Assembly: GCF_027497355.1 (NCBI RefSeq)
Contig: NZ_CP114909.1
Span: forward strand, 1,984,001-2,048,000
DNA length: 64,000 nucleotides
Source: Micromonospora sp. WMMA1947
GTDB lineage: Bacteria; Actinomycetota; Actinomycetes; Mycobacteriales; Micromonosporaceae
Direction of reading: 5' to 3'
Shown: one piece after another, positions 33,810-41,038 of the stretch
Layout: each line of letters opens with the position of its first letter
Position numbering within the stretch: the first letter of the stretch is position 1
The notes under the pieces: generated by a model
Told to the model about the DNA's origin: nothing
Databases searched by the model: none
Seen by the model: the letters and a program-made list of their open reading frames with translations, nothing else
Position numbers and translations under genes: made by a program

Positions 33810-35813
33810 CTCGCCGACCTGCTCCCGGGTCACGCCCGGCGCGTCGACCGGCCGGTCGAGCATCCCCTCCCACGGGGTGCCCGCCAGCTCGTCGCGCAAC
33901 ACGACCACGTTCTTCACGCCGATCTGCCGCAGGTAGTCGACGCTCGCGTAGTCCGGGAAGCTGACGGTCGCCTCGCGGATCTGGGCCTGCGAGCGCGGCG
34001 TGAAACCGCTGCCGCCGTTCACCATCGGCTGGAACCGGTCGGTGGACCAGAGCATCACCGGCTGGTCGAGGTTCTGGCTGCTCGGCAGCACCAGCATCGG
34101 GCCGTCCACGGTCCGCATCGCCGCCGGCTGGAGCGGCACCACCGGCTGCGGCGTCGCGTTCAGCCCTTCCACGAGCACCAGCGCCAACGGCAGCAGCGTG
34201 GCCAGGCGCAGCCACGGGCCCGGCCACGGCGGCACCCGCTCGGCGGCCAGCTCGCGTACCCGCATGCAGAACGCGGTGATCGCGCCGGCCGCGAGCAGGC
34301 CCAGCAGCAGCGTGGTCCAGAGCATCATCCGGCCCGGCGTCCGCAACCCGCTCCAGCCCGGCAGGTAGTCGAACAACGGCACGTAGGTGAACCGGCCGCC
34401 GAAGAACCGGGTGCCCATCGCCAGCGCCATCGTCACGAGCACCCCGGCGAGCAGGAAGACCCGGTGCCGGACCCGCCAGACCGAGAAGAACAGGCCACCG
34501 GCGGCGAGCGCGTAGAGCACGAAGCCCGGCAGCAGCGTCATCTCCGGATGCCAGGGCAGCACGGCGCGGGCGCCCTCGTGCAGCCCGCCCCAGACCCGGG
34601 ACTCGGCCGGAGCGGTGAAGAACCCGCTCGCCGGTGGCGAGTAGAGCCCGATGTCGCCGAGCGTCCGCTCCGCGTTCGGGTGCAGCTCGGCCACCCTGAA
34701 GTAGGGCACCGCCAGCGCCGCACCCACCGCGGCGAAGGCCAGCCCGCCGAACACGTCGGCCAGGAACAGCCGCCGCCCGAACGGACGCCGCACCCGGCGC
34801 CGCCGCACGAACCACAGCACCACCGCGACCAGACCGGTCCCGGCCAGCATGTACGCGAACGGCAGCCCGATGCCGAACCCCAGGCTGAGCTGCCACGCGG
34901 CCACCAGCCACCCGGCGAACGCCCAGCCCGCGTGCCGGCGACGCGGCCGGTAGCCGTACCGCAGGGACCAGCCGTGACCCCGGGCCAGCATGGCCAGCGC
35001 CAGCGGGATGCCGCCGTTGGAGATGATGTGCAGGTGCCCCGCCTGGGCCAGCAGCCATGGCGCGTAGGCGAAGCTCGCCCCGGCCACCGCGCCGCCGATG
35101 CGACCCGCGCCGAGCTGCCGGGCCAGCACGTACGCACCGAACGCGGCGAGCGCGTGCGCCAGCACGAACATGATGTTGTAGCGCAGCACGGCGTGCTCGG
35201 GACCGACCCCGATCAGGCCGGCCGGGGCGTACCCGAGGAGCGTGTCGGAGAACGCGAAGCTCCAGTTCTCCGGATAGAACGTGTTCGCGTGCCACAGCAT
35301 CGCCGGGTCGGTGCGCAGGATGTAGCCGGACCATGCCATCTGCCACGCCTGCAGGCTCGGATCCCAGTAGTCCTGCGGCAGCGTGTGCCGCGGATAGCGC
35401 AGCGTCGGCCAGGTCATCGCCGCGGCCAGCGCCAGCGCGGCGACGGCGGCGAGCGTCCACTCGTGCACCAGGAACCGGCCGACCGCGCGCACGGCCCGGC
35501 GGGCCCGGCCGAGCACCGGCTCCGGCGCGGGGCCGAACGCGGACCAGGGGTCGGCGGGCTGGTCGCCGGCCGTACCCGTTGCGCTCTTGTCCCCGCCCTC
35601 GGCCTTGTCCCCGGCTGCCTCGTCCCGGGCCTGCGCCGCCTTTGCGGCGGCCTCGTCCGCGGTGCCGGTCCCGGGCCCGGCGCTCCCGGCCCCGCCGGAA
35701 GGGGGCGCGCCAGCCTTCTTCGTCTCGTCCGGCCGGCTCTGCGCGCCCGTCCCGTCCGGCCGGGGCTCGGCGCCGGGCCGGCGGCCGGTCGTGCCGGACT
35801 GCTCGGTCGTCAC
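33789..35813 (-). CDS. Large polytopic membrane protein, probable GT-C type glycosyltransferase
   Basis: Protein of 674 aa. Residues 1-110 are a low-complexity Gly/Ala/Asp cytosolic lead. About eleven hydrophobic segments follow, and a soluble C-terminal part from ~580 on. The first loop after the membrane start (YPRHTLPQDYWDPSLQAWQMAW) has the acidic/aromatic character of GT-C catalytic loops. No exact family is recognised. GTGA overlap with the endonuclease IV gene stop couples the two. Lower certainty for function than for coding. Confidence 0.75.
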   Translation of the reverse strand: MTTEQSGTTGRRPGAEPRPDGTGAQSRPDETKKAGAPPSGGAGSAGPGTGTADEAAAKAAQARDEAAGDKAEGGDKSATGTAGDQPADPWSAFGPAPEPVLGRARRAVRAVGRFLVHEWTLAAVAALALAAAMTWPTLRYPRHTLPQDYWDPSLQAWQMAWSGYILRTDPAMLWHANTFYPENWSFAFSDTLLGYAPAGLIGVGPEHAVLRYNIMFVLAHALAAFGAYVLARQLGAGRIGGAVAGASFAYAPWLLAQAGHLHIISNGGIPLALAMLARGHGWSLRYGYRPRRRHAGWAFAGWLVAAWQLSLGFGIGLPFAYMLAGTGLVAVVLWFVRRRRVRRPFGRRLFLADVFGGLAFAAVGAALAVPYFRVAELHPNAERTLGDIGLYSPPASGFFTAPAESRVWGGLHEGARAVLPWHPEMTLLPGFVLYALAAGGLFFSVWRVRHRVFLLAGVLVTMALAMGTRFFGGRFTYVPLFDYLPGWSGLRTPGRMMLWTTLLLGLLAAGAITAFCMRVRELAAERVPPWPGPWLRLATLLPLALVLVEGLNATPQPVVPLQPAAMRTVDGPMLVLPSSQNLDQPVMLWSTDRFQPMVNGGSGFTPRSQAQIREATVSFPDYASVDYLRQIGVKNVVVLRDELAGTPWEGMLDRPVDAPGVTREQVGEAVVFRL

Positions 35814-36592
35814 GCCGCCGCGCCCAGCTGCCCGCGCAGGAACGCGATGTCGGCGGCCTGACCCTCGACGCCGCCGGGGGTCTCCACGATCACCGGTGCG
35901 CCGGCCGCGCGGATCACCGCCACCAGAAGCTCCGGGTCGATGGCGCCGCCGGTGAGGTTGTCGTGCCGGTCCTGGCCGGAGTTGAACGCGCCCTTGGAGT
36001 TGTTCGCGTGGATCAGGTCGATCCGGCCGGTGATCGCCTTCACGCGGTCGACCAGGCCCAGCAGTTCCTCGCCGCCCGCGTACGCGTGGCAGGTGTCCAG
36101 GCAGAAACCGACCTCGTGGTCGCCGAGCGCGTCCCAGAGCCGGGCCAGCGCGTCGAGGTGCCGGGCACAGGCGTTGTCACCGCCGGCGGTGTTCTCGATC
36201 AGCACCGGCAGCGGGAAGCCGCCGGAGTCCGCCGCGTACGCGAAGGTCTTGCGCCAGTTGTCGAAGCCGACGGCGACGTCGTGGCCGGCGTTGACGTGGC
36301 CGCCGTGCACGATCAGGCCCTTGGCCCCGACGTCCGCCGCGGCGGTGGCGTGGGCGAGCAGCAGCTTGCGGCTGGGGATGCGGATCCGGTTGTTCAGCGT
36401 GGCCACATTGATCACGTACGGCGCGTGCACGTAGAGGTCGACGTCGGCGCCGCGCAGGCGCTCGGCGTCCTCGCGCGGCTTCGGGGCCTTCCAGCCCTGC
36501 GGGTCGGCCAGGAAGAACTGGACCGCCTCGGCCTGCCGGGCGGCCGCCTCGGCCAGCGGGTCGGTCGGGTCGACGTGGGCTCCGATTCGCAT
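35810..36592 (-). CDS. nfo: Deoxyribonuclease IV (AP endonuclease)
   Basis: TIM-barrel, zinc-dependent endonuclease of 260 aa that cleaves abasic DNA. Metal-ligand motifs occur in order: HAPY, VHGGHVNAG, IENTAGGDNA, CLDTCHAYAGG, HANNSKG, RHDN and VIVETPGG. The length suits the family. ATG start (MRIGAHVDP). A coding-strand overlap of 4 bp (GTGA) with the downstream membrane protein indicates co-transcription, though no shared function is obvious. Confidence 0.93.
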   Translation of the reverse strand: MRIGAHVDPTDPLAEAAARQAEAVQFFLADPQGWKAPKPREDAERLRGADVDLYVHAPYVINVATLNNRIRIPSRKLLLAHATAAADVGAKGLIVHGGHVNAGHDVAVGFDNWRKTFAYAADSGGFPLPVLIENTAGGDNACARHLDALARLWDALGDHEVGFCLDTCHAYAGGEELLGLVDRVKAITGRIDLIHANNSKGAFNSGQDRHDNLTGGAIDPELLVAVIRAAGAPVIVETPGGVEGQAADIAFLRGQLGAAA

Positions 36593-37229
36593 GCAGGGCA
36601 GCCTACGTCGCGCCTGCGACGGTCGGCGCGCTCGCGCGAGGCACCCGGCGGGTCGAACGCGTCACCACCCGGCCCGGCGGTCGTTGTCCGAGGTGGGATC
36701 GATGGTCGACGCTCCGCCCGCACGTGGTCCACAGCACGGACGGGCGAGGGTGGACCCCCGGTGACGGGACGCCCCGCCGTGCGGCCCGGCACGACGGGGC
36801 GGGATCCGCTCGTCGTCCCGGTACGGGTGGTCGGCAGTAGGAGCAATTCCTCCATTTACCCCAAGTGGTGACGAGAGCCATTGTATGGTCATAGCAGGTG
36901 ACAACACGATAAAGCTCCGCGGGGCGTCTTCGATCCAACCTCATCGGTGTGGTCGTTCCTCCCCAGGTCCCACCCAAGGAATGCGGACGGGACGCCCCGC
37001 GGTCCCGTGGACAGGGGTCCACCTGCCGGCTCGCGCCGGAGGTGGGCCCCTGTCGCCGCTCCCGGCTCGCCCGGGCCACCGGCCCGGCCATGATCGTCCG
37101 GACCGGCTATCCTGGTCCGGTTGTCCGTGTGTCCGACCGGGTTCCCCCGGCACCGGCCACGGGCGACGACGCACGACCTCCTGCCACGGAAGGACCGTGG
37201 CCGCTTAGCCCACAGGAGGTGAGCACGTC
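36593..37229. other. Non-coding region upstream of rpsF
   Basis: No gene is supported in these ~640 bp. A short AT-richer patch at about 36845-36910 and sequence up to 37215 probably hold promoters of the rpsF-ssb-rpsR-rplI operon (plus strand) and of nfo (minus strand). I see no tRNA or riboswitch fold. Confidence 0.5.
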
Positions 37230-37520
37230 TTGCGTCATTATGAAGTCATGGTGATCCTCGATCCCAGCCTCGAGGAGCGCACCGTCGCCCCGTCGCTCGA
37301 CACGTACCTGAACGTGATCCGGACCGCGGGTGGCTCGGTGGAGAAGACCGACGTGTGGGGCCGCCGGCGCCTCGCGTACGAGATCAACAAGAAGGCCGAG
37401 GGCATCTACGCCGTCATCGACCTCCAGGCGACGCCGGAGGCCGTTGGCGAGCTGGACCGTCAGCTCCGACTCAACGAGTCGGTGCTGCGCACCAAGGTCA
37501 TCCGCCCGGAGATGCGCTGA
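37230..37520 (+). CDS. rpsF: Ribosomal protein bS6
   Basis: Small-subunit protein of 96 aa that pairs with bS18. Family sequence [17 protein letters not shown] and [18 protein letters not shown] are clear. The start is TTG at 37230, with AGGAGGT nine bases upstream; the residue and spacing leave no better candidate. First gene of rpsF-ssb-rpsR-rplI. Confidence 0.96.
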   Translation: MRHYEVMVILDPSLEERTVAPSLDTYLNVIRTAGGSVEKTDVWGRRRLAYEINKKAEGIYAVIDLQATPEAVGELDRQLRLNESVLRTKVIRPEMR

Positions 37521-37620
37521 GCATCTAGACCCGGCACGTCCGGATCACAAGCCTCATCCACGCTGTCGTACGGCTCTGAGAGCCTGTACGGCACAAAGAT
37601 GAGTGCGCGAGGAGATGGTC

Positions 37621-38130
37621 ATGGCAGGAGACACCACCATCACGGTCATCGGCAACCTGACCGATGACCCCGAGTTGCGATTCACCCCCTCCGGTGCGGC
37701 GGTCGCCAAGTTCCGGGTCGCTTCGACGCCCCGCTTCATGGACAAGGCCTCCGGCGAGTGGAAGGACGGCGAGCCGCTGTTCCTCTCGTGCACGGTCTGG
37801 CGCCAGGCCGCCGAGAACGTCGCCGAGTCGCTGCAGCGCGGCGCTCGCGTGATCGTGTCCGGCCGGCTGCGCCAGCGGTCGTACGAGACCCGCGAGGGTG
37901 AGAAGCGCACCGTCATCGAGCTGGAGGTCGACGAGATCGGCCCGTCGCTGCGCTACGCCACGGCGAAGGTGCAGAAGATGTCCCGCTCCGGTGGCGGTGG
38001 CGGCGGCTTCGGTGGTGGTGGCGGCCAGGGCGGCGGCGGAGGCAACTTCGACGACCCCTGGGCCTCTGCTGCCCCCGCCCCCTCCCGCGGTGGTTCGGGC
38101 GGCAACTTCGACGAGGAGCCTCCGTTCTAA
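37621..38130 (+). CDS. ssb: Single-stranded DNA-binding protein
   Basis: Binds and protects ssDNA during replication and repair. The 169-aa protein has an OB-fold ([39 protein letters not shown]), a Gly-rich linker (residues ~123-145) and the acidic tip DEEPPF that recruits partner proteins. ATG at 37621 is chosen with GAGGAG six bases upstream; MVM three codons earlier is possible. 100 bp after rpsF, 41 bp before rpsR. Confidence 0.96.
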   Translation: MAGDTTITVIGNLTDDPELRFTPSGAAVAKFRVASTPRFMDKASGEWKDGEPLFLSCTVWRQAAENVAESLQRGARVIVSGRLRQRSYETREGEKRTVIELEVDEIGPSLRYATAKVQKMSRSGGGGGGFGGGGGQGGGGGNFDDPWASAAPAPSRGGSGGNFDEEPPF

Positions 38131-38171
38131 TGGCGCCGAGCGCCCGCGATCGCAAACCAGGAGCACGAGCA

Positions 38172-38411
38172 ATGGCTAAGGCTGCGGCCCTTCGCAAGCC
38201 GAAGAAGAAGGTGAACCCGCTCGACAAGGACGGGATCACCTACATCGATTACAAGGACACCGCGCTGCTGCGCAAGTTCATCTCCGACCGCGGCAAGATC
38301 CGCGCTCGGCGGGTGACCGGCGTCACCTCGCAGCAGCAGCGGCAGATCGCCCGTGCGGTCAAGAACGCCCGCGAGATGGCGCTCCTGCCGTACACGGCCA
38401 CGACCCGCTGA
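38172..38411 (+). CDS. rpsR: Ribosomal protein bS18, cysteine-free form
   Basis: Small-subunit protein of 79 aa. [25 protein letters not shown] is characteristic (listed here in part: [17 protein letters not shown]). No Cys is present; the usual CxxC positions of the zinc form are replaced ([11 protein letters not shown] and [10 protein letters not shown]). Mycobacterial and streptomycete copies in this operon are usually the zinc form, so this genus seems to use the zinc-free type at the main locus. ATG with AGGAG eight bases upstream. Confidence 0.95.
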   Translation: MAKAAALRKPKKKVNPLDKDGITYIDYKDTALLRKFISDRGKIRARRVTGVTSQQQRQIARAVKNAREMALLPYTATTR

Positions 38412-38425
38412 GAGGAGGCACGGAC

Positions 38426-38872
38426 ATGAAGATCATCCTGACTCAGGAGGTGTCCGGCCTCGGCTCTCCGGGCGACATCGTCGAGGTGAAGGACGGCTTC
38501 GGCCGTAACTACCTGCTGCCGCAGGGCTTCGCGATCGCCTGGACCAAGGGCGCGGAGAAGCAGGTCACGGTCATCAAGCGGGCCCGCTCGGCCCGCGAGA
38601 TCCGCGACCTGGGCCACGCCACCGAGGTCAAGACCCAGGTCGAGGGTCTGAAGGTCAACCTGAAGGCCCGCGCCGGCGACGGCGGGCGGCTCTTCGGCTC
38701 GGTCACCCCGGCCGAGATCGTCGACGCCGTCAAGGCCGCCGGCGGCCCGACCCTGGACCGCCGCCGGCTGGAGCTGCCCGGCCACATCAAGGCGCTCGGC
38801 TCCTACCCGGTCAGCATCCGGCTGCACCCCGAGGTGACCGCCAAGTTCGACCTGAACGTGGTCAAGGGCTGA
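38426..38872 (+). CDS. rplI: Ribosomal protein bL9
   Basis: Large-subunit protein of 148 aa. N-terminal domain [34 protein letters not shown], a connecting helix and the C-terminal domain ending [16 protein letters not shown] with GAGAGGAGG just upstream. Last gene of the operon; followed by a strong hairpin. Confidence 0.96.
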   Translation: MKIILTQEVSGLGSPGDIVEVKDGFGRNYLLPQGFAIAWTKGAEKQVTVIKRARSAREIRDLGHATEVKTQVEGLKVNLKARAGDGGRLFGSVTPAEIVDAVKAAGGPTLDRRRLELPGHIKALGSYPVSIRLHPEVTAKFDLNVVKG

Positions 38873-38890
38873 CACCCGAAGCACGACGCG

Positions 38891-38922
38891 AAAGGCCCGC
38901 ACCAGTTCCGGTGCGGGCCTTT
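38891..38922. terminator. Terminator after rplI, bidirectional
   Basis: Perfect 13-bp arms AAAGGCCCGCACC (38891-38903) and complement (38910-38922), AGTTCC-type 6-nt loop, then TTTT on the plus strand. It serves rplI and the convergent minus-strand gene. Confidence 0.88.
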
Positions 38923-38950
38923 TCGTATCCCCGCCGATCCACCGCCGGAC

Positions 38951-40642
38951 TCAGCCGAGCGGATTGCCCGTCACCGCGCTGATCACCACGGTGGACAGCC
39001 CGCCACCCACGACCGCCGCCGCCAGCGCCACGGTCGCCGACCGCCACGTCGTCCCGACCTGCCGCAGCAGCACCGCCACCACCAGGCTGCTCACCATCGC
39101 CAACCCGAACCGCGGCGCCGCCGACACCAACGAATCCAGCGCGTGCGCACGCTGCGAGTCGCATCCCCCGCCGGTGATGTCCGTGACGCACCCCGCCGGA
39201 GGCTGACCACTCAGGAACAGCAGACCGACCATGAGCAGTACCGCCGGCACCAGATAACACGCCGCCGTGTAGACGAGCGGCCGCAACGGACCACCCGGAT
39301 CCGGGTCCAGCAGGTCGTCTTCCAGCCGGCGGCCCCACGAACCGCCGCCGATCGTCTCCACCCGCCGCCGCAACGTCGACGGCGCGGGTTCCACGGGGCG
39401 ACGGCGAGGCACCGCACGCGGACGCGGCGCCGAGTACGCCACCGCGGGCGAACGCGGAGCCGTCGACGGCGTCTCCATCCACCGCGGATCGTCACCCGAC
39501 AGCCGGGTACCGGACCAGAACGCCTCGGCCCGTTCCGGCGACGCCCAGCCCTCCCGTACCGGCGGCGCCGTACGGTCCCACGGGTCGGCCGCCGGGTACC
39601 GGTCGTCGGTGTCCCGCACCGGCTCCAGGAAACCGGTGTCCGTGAACCGGTCCCACTCGCCCGTGTGCTCCGTACGGTCCCACCGACCCTCCGCCCGCTC
39701 CCAGCGGCTCGCGGGCACCGGTCGGTCCCAGGCGTGCACCCCCGACGCGTCCCACGGATCGACAGCCGGCGGCTCCACCCGTTCACGCTCGGCCGCTCGG
39801 CGGCGCTGCCACGGATCCGCACCCGGCCGCGCCGGCTCCGACGGCGCCGCCGCCCGCCCCCAGGCCGGCTCCGACTCGGACGCCCTTGCCCGCCCCCAGG
39901 TCGGCTCCGGCTCCACGGCCGGCGACGGCGACCGGCCCGCATCCGCCGCCGGCCACTCCGCATCCGTCCCCGAGCGGGACCACGCGTCGTCCGAGGCGGC
40001 CGGCCGCGACCACGAGGATTCCGACCCCGCGGGTGGCGGCCAGGAGGAGGAAGCCGACCGTCGCGGCCGACCCGCCGGCCGTTCGCCGTCCGACCCAACC
40101 GGCCCTTCGCCCGAACCCGTCGACTCCGGCAGCCCCGACCAGATCACCTGCGGCCGGCGCGTCGCCGCCCGGCGCGGACGGCTCCGGGGTGCCGCCCCCG
40201 ACACCGGCACGTCGTCCTCGTCCGCCCGCCGGTTGCCCACGTACCCCCGCTCCTGCGGGGCGTCCATCGTCCACTCGGCGGTGTGGTCCGACAACGGACC
40301 CGCACCGATAGCGCGCAGATCCCGCCGGTCGTCGTCGCGCCGGCCGGCCGCCGCCCGCCACCCACCGCCGGACGAGGGCGTCTCCACCTCGTCGTCGTCC
40401 GGCGCGGCGTGCCGCCCGCCGCCGTCCGCGCGACTCACACCGGATTCGAGCGCCCAACGGGGAAGGTACGTCTCCACCGGCTCGTCCTGGCCACGTTCGA
40501 CCGCCCGCCGCCGGCTCGCCGTGCGGTAACCCTCCGGGGCGTACGAGCCGGCCCGGCGCGACCCGGCGGGCTCGTCCCAGGAACCGCTCGGCCGTCGCTC
40601 GCGCGGGCTGTCCTCCCCGCTTCCCCAGTCCCGGTGTCTCAC
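38951..40642 (-). CDS. Disordered Arg/Trp/Asp-rich protein with C-terminal membrane helices
   Basis: Protein of 563 aa, no assigned function. The first ~420 residues are low-complexity and acidic/arginine-rich with scattered Trp: repeats like DPWDRT, WDR, WER, AEGRWDR and EPTWGRA. Four hydrophobic helices lie in the last ~120 residues (LVYTAACYLVPAVLLMVGLLFL; GLAMVSSLVVAVLL; TVALAAAVVGGGLS). A Cys pair CVTDITGGGC lies between helices one and two. GTG at 40642 is chosen; farther upstream the frame loses its G/C bias. It is divergent from dnaB. Coding is likely from the long open frame with strong bias; the function is unknown. Confidence 0.7.
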   Translation of the reverse strand: MRHRDWGSGEDSPRERRPSGSWDEPAGSRRAGSYAPEGYRTASRRRAVERGQDEPVETYLPRWALESGVSRADGGGRHAAPDDDEVETPSSGGGWRAAAGRRDDDRRDLRAIGAGPLSDHTAEWTMDAPQERGYVGNRRADEDDVPVSGAAPRSRPRRAATRRPQVIWSGLPESTGSGEGPVGSDGERPAGRPRRSASSSWPPPAGSESSWSRPAASDDAWSRSGTDAEWPAADAGRSPSPAVEPEPTWGRARASESEPAWGRAAAPSEPARPGADPWQRRRAAERERVEPPAVDPWDASGVHAWDRPVPASRWERAEGRWDRTEHTGEWDRFTDTGFLEPVRDTDDRYPAADPWDRTAPPVREGWASPERAEAFWSGTRLSGDDPRWMETPSTAPRSPAVAYSAPRPRAVPRRRPVEPAPSTLRRRVETIGGGSWGRRLEDDLLDPDPGGPLRPLVYTAACYLVPAVLLMVGLLFLSGQPPAGCVTDITGGGCDSQRAHALDSLVSAAPRFGLAMVSSLVVAVLLRQVGTTWRSATVALAAAVVGGGLSTVVISAVTGNPLG

Positions 40643-41038
40643 GGCCGGAGCGTGACCTCTCTCAACCCGAAAGTAAACCCGCTGTCCCAGGTGTCGCCGT
40701 TCGCAGCGATAGTACGGGACGAACGACGACAAAGCTTGGCCGGAAATCTTCCGTCCACAGGGTGGGGAAAGGAAAAGCCCAGGTCAGAGGGGATACGCCC
40801 GGAATTCCCCATCACTTTTCCACACCCTGTGCACACCCTGCGCACATGCCTGTCCCCAGACGTCCACAGGTTGTCCCGAGGCTCATCCACCGGCCTTGTT
40901 GAGCGGCTGACCTCGGGTTCCGTATCGTGGTCCCCCGACCGCCGGGCGATGACCCCCGATCGACCGGAGGGTCGGCGGAGAGTTGTCATACCCCGGCGAT
41001 AGAGCTGGACTCGATCCGACGCAGCGAGGGGGGAACCC
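40643..41038. promoter_or_regulatory. dnaB upstream region with DnaA-box-like words
   Basis: About 400 bp without a gene. It carries several near-matches to DnaA boxes, such as CGTCCACA (40752-40759), TTTTCCACA (40816-40824) and CGTCCACA (40861-40868), plus a tandem 11-bp repeat ACCCTGYGCAC (40824-40845). A possible promoter for dnaB is TTGAGC (40899-40904), an 18-bp spacer, TATCGT (40923-40928). None of the boxes is perfect. Confidence 0.4.

Noticed and set aside
36593..37229. tRNA or riboswitch in the gap before rpsF
   Set aside because: No cloverleaf arms, no TTCGA-type T-loop in register and no known riboswitch core are visible.
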